Below are positions 1 through 11,900 of a DNA stretch of 64,000 bases, piece by piece. This DNA comes from Serratia quinivorans (GTDB taxonomy: Bacteria; Pseudomonadota; Gammaproteobacteria; Enterobacterales; Enterobacteriaceae), in the NCBI GenBank assembly GCA_900457075.1, contig UGYN01000002.1:1860001-1924000 (forward strand). The letters run 5' to 3'. Position 1 is the stretch's first letter. Each line of letters starts with the position of its first letter. Under the pieces are notes generated by a model. The model was given only the letters and a program-made list of their open reading frames with translations. It was not told where the DNA came from and did no database searches. Position numbers and translations under genes: made by a program.

Positions 1-357
1 TTCGTTTTGTTCTGCGGTACGTGAAGTGAGGGTTAAGCGAGAAACCGAGCTGATACTGGCCAACGCCTCGCCGCGAAAGCCGAGGCTGACAATGGCTTCC
101 AAATCGTCGAGCGTGCTGATTTTACTGGTGGCGTGACGAGCCAATGCCAGAGCCAGGTCGTCCTTGCCAATACCACTGCCGTTATCACGAATGCGAATCA
201 GCTTGGCGCCACCGCGCTCGATATCAATATCAATACGCGTCGCCCCGGCATCCAGACTGTTTTCCACCAATTCCTTGACCACCGACGCGGGCCGCTCGAC
301 CACTTCACCGGCGGCAATCTGGTTGGCAAGCTGGGGCGGTAACACCTGGATGGGCAT
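1..357 (-). CDS. mutL: DNA mismatch repair protein MutL (N-terminal part, cut by window edge)
   Basis: Only the first 119 codons are present, reading leftwards from an ATG at 357 and running off the window. The translation opens [20 protein letters not shown] and continues with [20 protein letters not shown] and DNGSGI. These are the GHKL ATPase motifs I (catalytic Glu, Mg-binding Asn) and II of Mut[11 protein letters not shown], the motif III lid, follows near residue 100. MutL couples MutS mismatch recognition to MutH nicking and UvrD loading. The gene starts 21 bp after the amiB stop, so it is probably the last known member of the nnr-tsaE-amiB-mutL transcript. The family assignment is secure; the C-terminal dimerisation domain is outside the window. 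Confidence 0.97.
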   Translation of the reverse strand, partial: MPIQVLPPQLANQIAAGEVVERPASVVKELVENSLDAGATRIDIDIERGGAKLIRIRDNGSGIGKDDLALALARHATSKISTLDDLEAIVSLGFRGEALASISSVSRLTLTSRTAEQNE

Positions 358-378
358 GCTGACTCCTGTATGTGGGCG

Positions 379-2172
379 CTAGGCCTGCGGAATGGTCAGC
401 GTCCGATCCAGCGGCGCGACGTCCGACTTCAGTTTATTCACGCGTTTCAGATCGCTGACGCTGACACCATAACGGCTGGCAATAGAAGTCAAAGTATCAC
501 CGCGGGCCACTTTATGCTTCGATGGCTTCTTCACGCTGGGTTTCGCCTTGGCGACCGTGCTGGCTGCAGCGGCGGATTTACCCGCCGGCACCTTGAGGCG
601 CTGGCCGACCCATACGCCATCCTTCTTCAGCTTGTTCAGGTCACGCAACGCCGCCATGGTAGTGCCATAGCTGTCGGCGATCCCGGAGAGCGTTTCAGCC
701 CGCTTCACTACGTGAATCTGCGTTTTACCGCTAATACGGCTGCTGCCGGCCGAACTGACGATCGGTGCAGGCTGACTGACGTCTGGTGTTGAGGAATTAA
801 CCGCCGCTGCGACGTCCAGCGGTCGGTTTTCCACCTTTGGGTCGGCTTGTAGCGGATGCGCCAGGAAATAACTACGCAGGCCGTTGTGGATCGCCCTGGC
901 AATTTTTTCCTGATACGCGCTACTGCCGAGCAGCCGCTCCTCCGTGCTATTACTGATAAATCCTGTTTCCACCAGCAATGATGGAATGTCCGGCGAACGC
1001 AGCACGCCAAGGCTGGCGTGTTCCGGACGACGTTTATGCAATGAACCGACGCTCTGTAACTGCTGCAAGACTTTGACCGCAACATCGTAACCCACACGCT
1101 GCGAGTGACCGAATTGCAGATCCAGCACTGCCTGGCTCAGGTAAGGATCCGCCTGGCTGTTAGCCAGCAAATCGCCCGCACCGCCCAGCAATTCAGACTG
1201 TTTCTCATGCTGTTCCAGCCAGCCCGCCATTTCACTGTTGGCCCGGCGGTTGGACAGAACCCAAACCGAGGCCCCGTTGGCACTGCGGTTTGGCGCGGCA
1301 TCGGCGTGAATGGAGATCAGCACGTTGGCGCCCTGCTTGCGCGCTACGTCGGAACGTCCCATCACCGAGATGAAGTAGTCACCATTGCGCGTCAGGACCG
1401 GTTTGAACTGAGGATCGGCATCCAACAACGCCTGCAGGCGACGAGCAATAGCGATAGTGACATTCTTCTCTTTCAGGCCGTTCGGGCCGATAGCGCCCGG
1501 ATCCTGCCCGCCGTGACCGGCGTCAATGGCTACCACTACCCGATCGCCGGAACCTGCGGAAACGCGGCTGCTGCGCGGCGTAATTTCCGATGCGGTCCCC
1601 GCAACTACGGTTGTCTTGTTGCTGAACGGATTCGAACCGCTCGGTGCTTTACGCACCGGTGCCGGCTCATCAGGCTCACTCACCACGACTGGCGCTTTAC
1701 GCGTTGGCTGGCTCACCACCGGCGCAGGCACCGGAGCTTTACGCACTATGTTGGTATTAGCGCTACCCTCGGCGGCAATGGTAAACACCACGGTATAGAT
1801 ACTGCCGCTTTGGCGTGTGGCCACCCGGGTCTTCGAACGTTGTGTCAGGTCAAACACCAGCCGCACACTCTGGGCGTCTTTCGGCGTACTGGAGCGGATA
1901 CTTTTCACCAGGTTTTGACCGCTAAAATTCAGCGGCAGACCGCCGACCTTGCCCTTCTGGTTAACGTCCAGGACCACGCGGTCCGGGCCGTGCAGTGGGA
2001 AAAAGGCATAATCCGGCGGGCCGTTGAAACTCACCGAGACGGTGGCTTCACGTTGGGCATTGGTGACTTTAATATCAGACAGCGACGATGCGGCCAGCGC
2101 ACTGGCCGCACCCAAAGGCCCCAATACGGCGATCAGGGCGATTACGAATAGTTTTCTCAACGCATACGTCAT
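379..2172 (-). CDS. amiB: N-acetylmuramoyl-L-alanine amidase AmiB with two LysM repeats
   Basis: Periplasmic zinc amidase that cleaves septal peptidoglycan during daughter-cell separation and is activated at the septum by EnvC-type LytM factors. Residues 1-28 form a signal peptide (hydrophobic core, ASALA cleavage region). An AMIN domain spans about 30-135, followed by a Pro/Ala-rich linker. The Amidase_3 domain spans about 210-435, with zinc ligands H220 (DAGHGG), E235 and H289 (SIHAD) and the catalytic E402 (VETGF). Two LysM repeats lie at about 487-530 and 553-595. The protein is 597 residues; E. coli AmiB is about 445 with a single LysM, so this version has a longer linker and an extra wall-binding repeat. 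The start lies 7 bp after the tsaE stop, indicating co-transcription. Confidence 0.96.
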   Translation of the reverse strand: MTYALRKLFVIALIAVLGPLGAASALAASSLSDIKVTNAQREATVSVSFNGPPDYAFFPLHGPDRVVLDVNQKGKVGGLPLNFSGQNLVKSIRSSTPKDAQSVRLVFDLTQRSKTRVATRQSGSIYTVVFTIAAEGSANTNIVRKAPVPAPVVSQPTRKAPVVVSEPDEPAPVRKAPSGSNPFSNKTTVVAGTASEITPRSSRVSAGSGDRVVVAIDAGHGGQDPGAIGPNGLKEKNVTIAIARRLQALLDADPQFKPVLTRNGDYFISVMGRSDVARKQGANVLISIHADAAPNRSANGASVWVLSNRRANSEMAGWLEQHEKQSELLGGAGDLLANSQADPYLSQAVLDLQFGHSQRVGYDVAVKVLQQLQSVGSLHKRRPEHASLGVLRSPDIPSLLVETGFISNSTEERLLGSSAYQEKIARAIHNGLRSYFLAHPLQADPKVENRPLDVAAAVNSSTPDVSQPAPIVSSAGSSRISGKTQIHVVKRAETLSGIADSYGTTMAALRDLNKLKKDGVWVGQRLKVPAGKSAAAASTVAKAKPSVKKPSKHKVARGDTLTSIASRYGVSVSDLKRVNKLKSDVAPLDRTLTIPQA

Positions 2173-2179
2173 TGCGGCG

Positions 2180-2650
2180 TCATTCCTGTGGCCCGTGAAT
2201 ACGGTCTAAAAGCTGGCTGCCGTAGGCGGAAACCGCCTGAATTTTTGCTTCTCGCCCCTGATCCTGATAGCTGAGATGCAGCTCCAGATCCGGCTCCGGC
2301 AATACGCCCGTGCCCTGCTGTGGCCATTCCACCAGGCAAATAGCATCCTGCGCAAAATAATCGCGAATGCCCATAAATTCGAGTTCTTCCGGATCGGCCA
2401 GGCGGTACAAATCAAAATGGTATACCGCCAGCGGCTGCAGCGCATAAGGCTCTACCAGCGTGTAAGTGGGGCTTTTAACATTGCCCTGATGACCCAATGC
2501 CTGCAGGAAACCACGGCTGAAGGTGGTTTTACCGGCGCCCAGGTCACCGTAAAGGTAAATTACGCTGGCACGATCGCACGCCTTAGCCAAGACGGCACCC
2601 AGTGCGACAGTCGCTGCCTCATCCGGCAGAGGTAAAACGAGTTCTTTCAT
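2180..2650 (-). CDS. tsaE: tRNA threonylcarbamoyladenosine biosynthesis ATPase TsaE
   Basis: A 156-residue P-loop ATPase, formerly YjeE. It works with TsaB, TsaC and TsaD to make the t6A37 modification in ANN-decoding tRNAs, an essential step in E. coli. The Walker A motif GDLGAGKT is at residues 35-42. [10 protein letters not shown] and the [15 protein letters not shown] stretch are the family signatures that contact TsaB/TsaD. Length matches the family (about 153 in E. coli). It sits between nnr (14 bp upstream) and amiB (7 bp downstream) on the same strand, the standard enterobacterial arrangement. Confidence 0.96.
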   Translation of the reverse strand: MKELVLPLPDEAATVALGAVLAKACDRASVIYLYGDLGAGKTTFSRGFLQALGHQGNVKSPTYTLVEPYALQPLAVYHFDLYRLADPEELEFMGIRDYFAQDAICLVEWPQQGTGVLPEPDLELHLSYQDQGREAKIQAVSAYGSQLLDRIHGPQE

Positions 2651-2664
2651 TCGATAGTTTCTAT

Positions 2665-4176
2665 TTATGCCAACTCAGGATTAACGTAATAAGGAATTTC
2701 CGGCAGTAAGTCACTTGCCAGCATCCCCCTGATTCCTTGTCTTGCCGCCACGCGATCGGCGGCTGCGCCATGCGCCACACATCCGGCACAGGCTGCATCA
2801 TACAGCGAGAGCTTTTGCCCCAGCAAACCGCCGATGATACCCGACAAAACATCGCCCATTCCGCCGGAGGCCATGCCGGCATTGCCGACGTCGGCGATCG
2901 CCATCTGGCCGTACTGGTCGGCAATCAGCGTGCCCGCACCTTTCAGCACGGCTATGCCACCGTATTGCGCCACCAGTTTACGCACTGCAAGTAAGCGATC
3001 ACTCTCAATCTCGGCGGTACGGCACCCCAGCAGGCGTGCCGCCTCCCCAGGATGCGGGGTAATCACACGATTCTGACGCTTCTCGGGATTTAATGCCAGC
3101 AAGTTCAACGCATCCGCGTCCCATAACGCCGGTTTATCACTGGCTTGCAATACTTTCAGCGCATTCCTACCCCATTCGCCCTGGCCCAGTCCCGGCCCCA
3201 CCACCAGAACATCAGCCCAGTCGAGCGCCTGCTGCAATGTTTCGTCACCTAAAGGCTGTACCATCAGCTCAGGCCTGGCGGTCAATAATGGCCCGACATG
3301 CTCTATGTGAGTAAGTACTCGCACCAATCCGGCGCCGCTGCGCAGTGCCGCCTCTGCCGCCATGCGTATCGCACCGCCAAAACCATGATCGCCGCCAACC
3401 ACCAACAAACGCCCTTGTTCACCTTTATGCGAGCACGGACGACGCGGTTTCAGCCACAGAGGCAGGGACTCGGCAGTAAGCCGCTGAATCTGTGTCGGTT
3501 GCTTCGCCAGCCAACCCGATAATCCTAGCGTACTCTGGTGAAGTTGCCCGACCCAATCACGGGCCTGACCGGTCAATAAGCCCGGTTTGAGGGCAATAAA
3601 CGTCATAGTGTGCGAAGCGCGGATCACCCCCCCAGGCACAGCACCGCTTTCGGCCAGCAAGCCCGAGGGAATATCAAGTGCGATCACCGGTGCACAGCTG
3701 CGGTTCGCGGCTTCAATCAGCGCATCGTATGGCGCACGCGGCGCACTACTCAGCCCGGTACCAAGCAAGCCGTCGATGATCAGATCACTATCTTCCGGCC
3801 AACGACTGTCAGCCGGATGAATTTCACCACCGGCGGCCAACCAGGCCCGTCGCGCTTCTGCGGCCTCGGGTGGCAGTGGGCGTGTGCCTTCGCAGGCGAT
3901 CAAACTGACCTTAACACCGGCCGCCGCTGCCAGTCTGGCGACCACGTAACCGTCGCCGCCGTTGTTGCCATGGCCACACAGCACCAGCCAGTGATGAGCG
4001 GCCGGGTACTGGTCGCGTGCCAGGATGTAAGCAGCCTCACCGGCACGTTGCATCAGTTGGTAGAGTGAAATCCCCAGCGAGGCAGCGGCGCTGGCTTCAG
4101 CCCGCCGGATCCAGTCTGCAGACCAGACAGAGTGTGATAAACTAGCGGAGTATTGTTTTTCACTGTGGCCCGTCAT
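2665..4176 (-). CDS. nnr: Bifunctional NAD(P)H-hydrate epimerase / ADP-dependent NAD(P)H-hydrate dehydratase
   Basis: A metabolite-repair enzyme (YjeF) of 503 residues. The N-terminal half (about 1-225) is the YjeF_N epimerase, with the nucleotide-binding run [17 protein letters not shown], and interconverts S- and R-NAD(P)HX. The C-terminal half (about 235-500) is a ribokinase-like dehydratase that rebuilds NAD(P)H using [23 protein letters not shown] and the terminal [15 protein letters not shown] loop are its signatures. The ATG at 4176 overlaps the opposite-strand queG ATG by two bases, so neither gene has a private upstream region. First gene of the leftward operon; its promoter must lie within the queG coding sequence. 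Confidence 0.95.
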   Translation of the reverse strand: MTGHSEKQYSASLSHSVWSADWIRRAEASAAASLGISLYQLMQRAGEAAYILARDQYPAAHHWLVLCGHGNNGGDGYVVARLAAAAGVKVSLIACEGTRPLPPEAAEARRAWLAAGGEIHPADSRWPEDSDLIIDGLLGTGLSSAPRAPYDALIEAANRSCAPVIALDIPSGLLAESGAVPGGVIRASHTMTFIALKPGLLTGQARDWVGQLHQSTLGLSGWLAKQPTQIQRLTAESLPLWLKPRRPCSHKGEQGRLLVVGGDHGFGGAIRMAAEAALRSGAGLVRVLTHIEHVGPLLTARPELMVQPLGDETLQQALDWADVLVVGPGLGQGEWGRNALKVLQASDKPALWDADALNLLALNPEKRQNRVITPHPGEAARLLGCRTAEIESDRLLAVRKLVAQYGGIAVLKGAGTLIADQYGQMAIADVGNAGMASGGMGDVLSGIIGGLLGQKLSLYDAACAGCVAHGAAADRVAARQGIRGMLASDLLPEIPYYVNPELA

Positions 4177-5314
4177 GACTCACCCCCTCGATCTCAATCA
4201 ACTCGCCCAACATATCAAGCAATGGGGCCAATCGCTAGGATTCCAGCAGGTAGGCATCTGCGACACCGATCTTAGCGCGGAAGAGCCTAAACTGCAGGCC
4301 TGGCTGGACAAACAATACCACGGCGAAATGGAGTGGATGGCGCGCCACGGTATGCTGCGCGCCCGGCCCCATGAGCTACTGCCCGGCACCCTGCGGGTGA
4401 TCAGCGTACGCATGAACTATCTACCGGCCAAAGCGGCCTTTGCCAGCACGCTGCAGAACCCCGAATTGGGCTATGTCAGCCGCTATGCGTTGGGGCGTGA
4501 TTATCACAAACTGCTTCGCCAACGGCTGAAAAAGCTTGGCGATCAGATCCAGGCCTACTGCGGCGAACTGAATTTCCGCCCTTTTGTCGACTCCGCGCCG
4601 GTGATGGAACGCGCATTGGCCTCCAAGGCCGGGATTGGCTGGGTTGGTAAACACTCACTTATTCTCAATCGCGAAGCCGGCTCCTGGTTCTTTCTCGGCG
4701 AACTGCTGATCGATCTGCCCTTGCCAGTGGATGAACCGCAGCAGGAACAATGCGGCCGCTGCGTCGCCTGTATCACCACTTGCCCGACCGGAGCCATCGT
4801 CGCGCCCTATACCGTGGATGCCCGGCGCTGCATCTCCTATCTCACCATCGAGCTGGAAGGCGCCATTCCTGAAGAATTTCGGCCGTTGTTAGGCAACCGT
4901 ATCTACGGCTGTGATGATTGCCAGCTTATCTGCCCCTGGAACCGCTTCTCACAGCTCACTGACGAAGATGATTTCAGCCCGCGTGCCGCACTGCATGCGC
5001 CGCAGCTGATTGAACTGTTCGCCTGGACGGAAGAGAAATTCCTGCGCATCACCGAAGGTTCTGCCATCCGACGCATCGGCCATTTACGCTGGTTGCGTAA
5101 TATTGCCGTGGCACTGGGTAATGCCCCCTATCAGGATGCCATAGTGATCGCGCTGCGCTCCCGGCTGGAACAGGACGCTATGCTGGATGAACATATCCAC
5201 TGGGCACTGAAGCAGCAATTGGGACGGCGTGAGGAGCAAGGTATAGAAGTGCAGACAATGCAGAAAAAACGATTGATACGGGCTGTGGAAAAAGGATTAC
5301 CGAGGGATGCCTAA
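4175..5314 (+). CDS. queG: Epoxyqueuosine reductase QueG
   Basis: Catalyses the last step of queuosine synthesis, reducing epoxyqueuosine to queuosine in the wobble position of GUN tRNAs, using cobalamin and two [4Fe-4S] clusters. Two cysteine clusters characteristic of the family are visible: CGRCVACITTCPTGAI around residues 192-207 and the later YGCDDCQLICPWNRF. The cobalamin-binding N-terminal region (GYVSRYALGRDYH) is also intact, as is a C-terminal HEAT-like tail. Length 379 matches E. coli YjeS. It diverges from nnr with overlapping start codons. No other queuosine gene is nearby. Confidence 0.95.
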   Translation: MTHPLDLNQLAQHIKQWGQSLGFQQVGICDTDLSAEEPKLQAWLDKQYHGEMEWMARHGMLRARPHELLPGTLRVISVRMNYLPAKAAFASTLQNPELGYVSRYALGRDYHKLLRQRLKKLGDQIQAYCGELNFRPFVDSAPVMERALASKAGIGWVGKHSLILNREAGSWFFLGELLIDLPLPVDEPQQEQCGRCVACITTCPTGAIVAPYTVDARRCISYLTIELEGAIPEEFRPLLGNRIYGCDDCQLICPWNRFSQLTDEDDFSPRAALHAPQLIELFAWTEEKFLRITEGSAIRRIGHLRWLRNIAVALGNAPYQDAIVIALRSRLEQDAMLDEHIHWALKQQLGRREEQGIEVQTMQKKRLIRAVEKGLPRDA

Positions 5315-5612
5315 AACCCTGCGTTCAGGCCCAATAGTCACTCTGTGGATTTGTGCATAAAAATAAAAATGCTTTGTCTTTCAACTGCAACAAAAAGAGC
5401 AAGTGATCGGCATAACGTTTTCCGATAAATAAATATCGTTATAAATCAAACTAATAAATATTTCATTTGTGTGGCGTTGATTTTTTGAGCTGAGGGTATT
5501 ATGTACGCTACCTGTGGATAAGTCTGTTCACAACATTTCGACAGGGTATGTACAACAAGACAGAAAGCCGCGCCGCTAAAGGCGTTGGACTGAGTTAAAT
5601 CGAAGATAAAAT
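5315..5612. other. A+T-rich intergenic segment between queG and the tRNA-Gly cluster
   Basis: About 300 bp with no convincing gene. It is clearly richer in A+T than its surroundings. One sequence, TGTGGATAA at 5513-5521, is the complement of the consensus DnaA box, but it stands alone. It lies downstream of both queG and the leftward tRNA-Gly genes, so it should contain their terminators. I see no strong canonical hairpin with a T tail. Confidence 0.5.
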
Positions 5613-5688
<76 letters not shown>

Positions 5689-5743
5689 ATTGAGATGCTT
5701 TGGGCATCCGGCCATCAAACAACAACATGGCCTTTGAATTTTT

Positions 5744-5819
<76 letters not shown>

Positions 5820-5883
5820 GTCGCATGGGTACTACTTGATACTTTTTTTATTCATCACGCCACCTAAGCAGCATTGTTGAATT

Positions 5884-5959
<76 letters not shown>

Positions 5960-6012
5960 CCGGCGTAACGATGTCGGAACTAAACGAAATTCTTCATCGG
6001 TACGGGGTGCGC

Positions 6013-6040
6013 ATTATACGAGAAATCCTTTCTGCCGCAA
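6013..6040 (-). promoter_or_regulatory. Sigma-70 promoter of the tRNA-Gly cluster
   Basis: On the minus strand, TTGCGG (6040-6035) is followed by a 16-bp spacer and a perfect TATAAT (6018-6013), then a G+C-rich GCGCACCCC discriminator. A short spacer plus a G+C-rich discriminator is typical of stringently controlled stable-RNA promoters. Start-point and ppGpp response are inferred. Confidence 0.8.
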
Positions 6041-6135
6041 GCCCCTGAAAGCAAAAAAACGCGTTTTTTGTTTGTTTGCCGATTAAAGCGCCAAACTGGT
6101 TAATTAAGCGGCGGAATTGGCCGCTTGCAGTAATA

Positions 6136-6155
6136 AGGCCCCTGTTCAGGGGCCT
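6136..6155 (-). terminator. Rho-independent terminator of orn
   Basis: Stem AGGCCCCTG / CAGGGGCCT, followed on the minus strand by TTATTA. It lies 8 bp after the orn stop codon. A second weaker inverted repeat, AAGCGGC/GCCGCTT, lies just beyond it. Confidence 0.7.
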
Positions 6156-6163
6156 GACATCCA

Positions 6164-6709
6164 TTATAGCTGGATGAAATGCTCACGGTAATAGGCCAAT
6201 TCGCCCACCGACTCACGGATATCATCCATAGCCTGATGAGTGCCCTGCTTTTTAAAACCGCTGAGGATTTCCGGTTTCCAACGGCGCGCCAGCTCCTTCA
6301 AAGTGCTGACATCCAGATAGCGGTAATGGAAGTAGGCTTCCAGTTCCGGCATATAACGGAACAGGAAGCGGCGGTCCTGGCCCACACTGTTGCCGCAGAT
6401 TGGTGATTTGCCCGCCGGTACCCACTGTTGCAAAAAGGCGATGGTGGCCAACTCGGCGGCATGGTCGTCGTACTGACTGGCCTTCACCCTTTCCACCAGT
6501 CCGCTGCCGGTATGAGTCCGCACGTTCCAGTCATCCATCAGGCCAAGCTGTTCGTCGGATTGATGCACGGCGATCACTGGCCCTTCCGCGAGGATATTCA
6601 GATTGGCGTCGGTGACCAGGGTAGCGATCTCGATAATGCGATCGCGTTCTGGATCCAACCCGGTCATCTCCAGATCGATCCAAATCAGGTTATTTTCGTT
6701 TCCTGTCAT
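6164..6709 (-). CDS. orn: Oligoribonuclease
   Basis: A 3'-5' exoribonuclease of 181 residues that degrades 2-5-nt RNAs (nanoRNAs and pGpG), an essential final step of RNA turnover. DEDDh motifs are visible: [13 protein letters not shown] near the N-terminus, later the DIRES segment, and the HQAMDD motif. The frame is open for 30 more codons upstream. The ATG at 6709 was chosen because it has a good AGGAAA ribosome site and gives exactly the family length. It diverges from rsgA. Homologous to E. coli Orn over its full length. Confidence 0.96.
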   Translation of the reverse strand: MTGNENNLIWIDLEMTGLDPERDRIIEIATLVTDANLNILAEGPVIAVHQSDEQLGLMDDWNVRTHTGSGLVERVKASQYDDHAAELATIAFLQQWVPAGKSPICGNSVGQDRRFLFRYMPELEAYFHYRYLDVSTLKELARRWKPEILSGFKKQGTHQAMDDIRESVGELAYYREHFIQL

Positions 6710-6892
6710 GATATTTCCTGCGTAAAAGCCAAAAGATAAACAAACTATAGGCAAGGCGGCGAGCGACGCTGGCTGTTTGCCGACGGTAGTAGGCTGCACG
6801 TGGCGGCTAACAACGGTTATTTAATATAAAATAGCGTGTATCATAGTCCTTTTGGTCGCCATGAGCGATAAAGCGGATTCAAGTGAGGCGCA

Positions 6893-7942
6893 GTGAGCAA
6901 GAACAAACTGTCCAAAGGTCAAGAACGCCGCGTGCAGGCGAACCATCAACGTCGCCTGAAGCGCACTGACAACAAACCGGAACTGGATGATTCCCAACTG
7001 GGTGAGCCGCAGGACGGCATCGTCATCAGTCGTTTCGGCATGCACGCCGACGTTGAAGCAGTGGATGGCACTCAGCACCGCTGTAACATCCGCCGTACGT
7101 TACGTTCGCTGGTGACCGGCGATCGTGTGGTATGGCGCCCTGGCGTCGGCACCCATGCCGGGGTGAAGGGCATCGTAGAGGCCGTGCATGAACGCACTTC
7201 CGTACTGAACCGCCCCGACATCTACGACGGCGTGAAGCCCATCGCCGCCAATATCGATCAGATCGTCATCGTCTCCGCCATCCTGCCAGAGCTGTCGCTG
7301 AATATGATCGACCGCTATCTGGTGGCCTGTGAAACGCTGGAAGTCGAGCCGCTGATCGTACTGAACAAAATCGATTTACTGGATGCCGAAGCACGCAAGA
7401 CCGTCGACGGGATGATGGATATCTACCGCCATATCGGCTACCGGGTGTTGGAAGTTTCCAGCCAGACGCGTGAAGGCATGGAGGCGTTTGAACAAGCGCT
7501 GGCCGACCGTATCAGTATCTTTGCCGGCCAGTCCGGGGTGGGTAAATCCAGCCTGCTGAACGCCCTGCTGCCACCGAGCGATAAGCAAATTCTGGTAAAT
7601 CAGGTTTCCGATGTCTCTGGCCTCGGGCAACATACCACCACCGCTGCGCGGCTGTACCATTTCCAGCACGGCGGCGATGTGATCGATTCACCGGGTGTGC
7701 GTGAGTTTGGTCTGTGGCATCTGGAGCCGGAACAAGTGACTCAAGCCTATGTCGAATTCCGTGACTATTTGGGCGGTTGCAAATTCCGCGACTGCCGCCA
7801 CGATACCGACCCAGGCTGCGCCATCCGCGGGGCGATGGAGAAAGGCGATATCGCGAAAGAGCGTTTCGAAAACTACCATCGCATTCTGGAAAGCATGGCC
7901 TCAGTGAAGGTTCGCAAGAACTTCACCGACGCCGCAGGCTGA
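6893..7942 (+). CDS. rsgA: Small ribosomal subunit biogenesis GTPase RsgA
   Basis: A circularly permuted GTPase (YjeQ, 349 residues) that tests the decoding centre of maturing 30S subunits and releases RbfA. The start is GTG at 6893. The order is a basic N-terminal tail, an OB fold (about 40-110), then G4 NKID before the P-loop [14 protein letters not shown] and G3 DSPGV, as expected for the permuted fold. A C-terminal zinc knuckle follows ([14 protein letters not shown]). It opens a rightward run with psd and mscM. Confidence 0.96.
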   Translation: MSKNKLSKGQERRVQANHQRRLKRTDNKPELDDSQLGEPQDGIVISRFGMHADVEAVDGTQHRCNIRRTLRSLVTGDRVVWRPGVGTHAGVKGIVEAVHERTSVLNRPDIYDGVKPIAANIDQIVIVSAILPELSLNMIDRYLVACETLEVEPLIVLNKIDLLDAEARKTVDGMMDIYRHIGYRVLEVSSQTREGMEAFEQALADRISIFAGQSGVGKSSLLNALLPPSDKQILVNQVSDVSGLGQHTTTAARLYHFQHGGDVIDSPGVREFGLWHLEPEQVTQAYVEFRDYLGGCKFRDCRHDTDPGCAIRGAMEKGDIAKERFENYHRILESMASVKVRKNFTDAAG

Positions 7943-8017
7943 TAATACCGGGCGGCGTTGACTGTGGCGGAGCCACGGTTACAATGCGCGCCCTTTACCC
8001 CGATTCACGAGGTTAAT

Positions 8018-8914
8018 GTGCTGGATAGCATCAAAATTAAATTGCAGTATTGGTTACCCAAGCTGGCGCTGACGCGCCTGGCCGGCTGGGGCGCAGATAA
8101 ACAAGCCGGCTGGCTGACCCAGCTAGTGGTGAAGGGCTTCGCCCGCTATTACCGCGTGGATATGCAGGAAGCACAAAATCCTGACCTGACCTCTTATGCG
8201 ACCTTCAACGACTTCTTTGTTCGCCCCCTGCGTGACGGCGCACGTCCGATCGTCGATGGCACCCACTGGCTGGCGCTGCCTGCAGATGGCGCGATAAGCC
8301 AACTCGGCCCAATCAACGACGACCAGATTTTCCAGGCTAAAGGTCATTACTACAGCCTTGAGGCGCTGCTGGCCGGCAACTACATACTGGCTGAGCCGTT
8401 CCGCAACGGCCTGTTCGCCACCACTTACCTGGCACCTCGTGACTATCACCGTGTGCATATGCCATGCGATGGCGTACTGCGCGAAATGATCTATGTTCCG
8501 GGCGACCTGTTTTCTGTTAACCCGCTGACCGCGGCCAACGTGCCAAACCTGTTTGCCCGCAATGAGCGTGTGATCTGCGTATTCGATACCGCTATCGGGC
8601 CTATGGTGCAGATCCTGGTGGGCGCCACCATCGTCGGCAGCATCGAAACCGTCTGGGCCGGTACCGTTACACCGCCGCGCGAAGGCGTCATCAAGCGCTG
8701 GACCTATCCGGCAGAAGGCACTGAAGGCGCTATCGCACTGGAGAAAGGGGCAGAAATGGGCCGCTTCAAGCTCGGCTCGACGGTCATCAACCTGTTTACC
8801 CCAGGCAGCGTGCAGTTTGCCCCGCAATTGAACAACGGCACCGTGACCCGTATGGGCGAAGCCTTCGCAGAAATCCCGGCTGCATCTGTCGCCGCTGAAA
8901 CAACGCAGATCTAA
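8018..8914 (+). CDS. psd: Phosphatidylserine decarboxylase proenzyme
   Basis: Inner-membrane pyruvoyl enzyme making phosphatidylethanolamine from phosphatidylserine. I chose the GTG at 8018: a CACGAGG ribosome site lies 5 bp upstream and the resulting [12 protein letters not shown] matches the E. coli N-terminus, although the frame is open further upstream. The autocatalytic cleavage motif LGST (G253/S254) and the Asp-His-Ser triad D90, H147, S254 are all present at the positions known for E. coli Psd. Length is 298 residues against 322 in E. coli, the difference being a shorter acidic C-terminal tail. mscM starts 13 bp downstream. Confidence 0.96.
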   Translation: MLDSIKIKLQYWLPKLALTRLAGWGADKQAGWLTQLVVKGFARYYRVDMQEAQNPDLTSYATFNDFFVRPLRDGARPIVDGTHWLALPADGAISQLGPINDDQIFQAKGHYYSLEALLAGNYILAEPFRNGLFATTYLAPRDYHRVHMPCDGVLREMIYVPGDLFSVNPLTAANVPNLFARNERVICVFDTAIGPMVQILVGATIVGSIETVWAGTVTPPREGVIKRWTYPAEGTEGAIALEKGAEMGRFKLGSTVINLFTPGSVQFAPQLNNGTVTRMGEAFAEIPAASVAAETTQI

Positions 8915-8927
8915 GGGAATTGTTACT

Positions 8928-11900
8928 GTGCGCCTGATTATCACGCTATTGCTCGGTTGTTTACTGTCTCAACCGGTGCTGGCCGCCGCGGTGCCAACCG
9001 AAACACAGCTCAAGCAAGAGCTGAAGCAGGCGGAAGGCAACAAAAACGCGCCTAATCAGGCGGAAACCACTGAGGCGCTGCAAAGCGCCCTCAACTGGTT
9101 ATCGGAACGCAAAGAGTCGCTGACGCGTGTTGAGCAGTATCAGCGGGTGATTGACGATTTCCCGAAGATGACGCAGGAACTGCGCCGTCAGCTGGTCATT
9201 GAAGAAAGCAAGATCCTGCCGAATGGCGACAACCTGCCGGCCAGCGATCTGGAGCAGCAGATCCTGCAGACCAGCAGCCTGCTGTTGGAACAGGCCCGTC
9301 TGCTGCAACAGGAGCAGGAGCGAACGCGGGAAATCAGCGACTCTCTCGGCCAATTGCCACAGCAGCAGACCGACGCTCGCCGGGCGCTGACGGAAGTGCA
9401 GCGCCGTCTGCAGGCTCAACCCGCTAACCCAACCACCCCGCATGCTCAGGCCGCACTGGCGCTATTGCAAACCGAAGCCGCTGCGCGCAAGGCCAAAGTC
9501 GATGAACTCGAGCTGGCACAACTGTCGGCCAATAATCGTCAGGAACTGGCGCGAATGCGCGCTGAGGTCTATAAAAAGCGCCACGAGAAGATCGACATCC
9601 AACTGCAGGCGCTGCGCAATAACCTCAATGCCCAGCGGCAACGTGAAGCCGAACTGGCACTGGAAAAAACCGAACAGTTGGCCGAGCAGAACGGTGACCT
9701 GCCAAAAAGCATCAGCCGGCAGCTACAGATCAACCGTGAGCTTTCCGCCGCGTTGAACAATCAGGCCCAGCGCATGGATCTGATCTCATCCCAACAACGT
9801 CAGGCTGCCGCGCAAACGCTGCAGGTGCGCCAGGCATTAAGCACCATCATCGAACAGGCCCAATGGCTTGGCTCCTCGTCCGCACTGGGAGAAACCCTGC
9901 GCGCCCAGGTGGCGACGCTGCCGGAAATGCCCAAGCCACAGCAGTTGGACGGCGATATGGCTCAGCTGCGTGTACAGCGGCTGCAGTTTGAAAGCCAACT
10001 GGAGAAGCTCTCACAGCGGGAGTTTAAACGCGACGACGGTAGTGAGCTGACCAGCGCGGAACGGCGTATCGTCGACGCCCAGTTACGTACCCAGCGTGAA
10101 CTGCTCAATTCACTGCTTTCCGGCTGCGATACCCAAATTCTCGAGCTGACCAAGCTGAAAGTGGCCAACACCCAGCTGATTGAGGCCCTGAACGAAATCC
10201 GGGACGCCACCCACCGTTATCTGTTCTGGGTGCCGGACATTAATCCGATCAACCTGTCCTACCCGATTAACGTGGCGCACGATCTCACTGTGTTACTGTC
10301 ACTGGATACGCTGTCACAACTCGGCGGCGCCTTTATGATGATGGTGACCAGCAAGGAAACGCTAATCCCCATCTTCGGCGCCCTGCTGCTGGTGATTTTC
10401 AGCATCAGTTCCCGCAAGCACTACCACGCCTTCCTGACCCGGGCCAGCAGCCGGGTCGGCAAAGTTACTCAGGATGAGTTTTTCCTGACGGTTCGCACCG
10501 TGTTCTGGTCGATTCTGGTGGCGCTGCCACTGCCGGTGCTGTGGGCGGCGCTCGGTTTTGGCCTGCAGAGTGCCTGGAACTATCCGGTAGCCGAAGCCAT
10601 CGGCAAGGGCGTCACCGCCACGCTGCCTATTTTGTGGGTCTGCATGATCTGCGCCGCCTTTGCCCACCCCCAGGGGCTGTTTATCGTGCACTTCCGCTGG
10701 CCGGTGAAGCAGGTTTCACGCGCCATGCGTTACTACAAGATGTCGATCTGGCTGATCGTGCCGCTGATCATGGCGCTGATTACCTTCGACAGCCTGAAAG
10801 AGCGCGAATTTGCCAGCACCCTCGGCCGGCTGTGCTTTATCTTGCTGTGTCTGGCATTGGCCCTGGTAACCAACAGCCTGAAACGTGCCGGCATCCCGCT
10901 GTATCTGGACAAGAAAGGCTCCGGCGAGAACATGGTCAACACCGCGCTGTGGGGGCTGCTGCTGTCGGCTCCGGTGCTGGCGGCGCTGGCATCGGCCGTC
11001 GGTTACCTGACCACGGCGCAGGCGCTGCTGGCGCGTCTGGAAACCTCGGTAGCCATCTGGTTCTTCCTGTTGGTGATTTACCATATTATCCGTCGCTGGA
11101 TGCTGATCCAACGGCGCCGTATCGCCTTCGACCGCGCCAAGCAGCGCCGCGCCGATATCCTGGCGCAGCGCGCCAGAGGCGAAGAGGAAACGCCGCATAC
11201 GCCTAACAGTACCGAAGGCTCGATGGACATGGATGATTCGGAGATCGATCTGGACACCATCAGCGCCCAGTCGCTGCGATTGGTGCGTTCGATCCTGACC
11301 ATGATCGCGCTGGTGTCGGTGATCGTCCTGTGGTCGGAGATCCATTCCGCCTTCGCTTTCCTTGAAAACATCACCCTGTGGAACGTCAGCTCCACGGTTA
11401 ACGGCGTGGATACCCCACACCCCATCACCCTGGGCGCGGTGCTGATCGCCATTTTAGTGCTGATCGTCACCATGCAGTTGGTGCGTAATCTACCGGCTCT
11501 GCTGGAGCTGGCGGTGCTGCAGCATCTGGATCTGACGCCGGGTACCGGCTATGCCATTACCACCATTACCAAGTACCTGCTGCTGCTGTTCGGCGCAGTA
11601 CTGAGTTTTTCCTGGATCGGTATTGAGTGGTCGAAACTGCAATGGGTAGTGACCGCGCTCAGCGTGGGGTTGGGCTTTGGTATGCAGGAGATCTTCTCCA
11701 ACTTTATCTCCGGCCTGATCATTTTGTTCGAAAAACCGATCCGCATTGGCGATACCGTGACGATCCGCAATCTGACCGGCAGCGTCACCAAGATCAACAC
11801 CCGTGCCACCACCATTTCGGACTGGGATCGCAAAGAGATCATCGTGCCGAATAAGGCCTTTATCACCGAACAGTTCATTAACTGGTCGCTGTCGGATAAC

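Noticed and set aside
1105..2151. 348-codon open frame antisense to amiB
   Set aside because: Low-complexity His/Arg/Gln-rich translation, explained by the amiB reading frame opposite.
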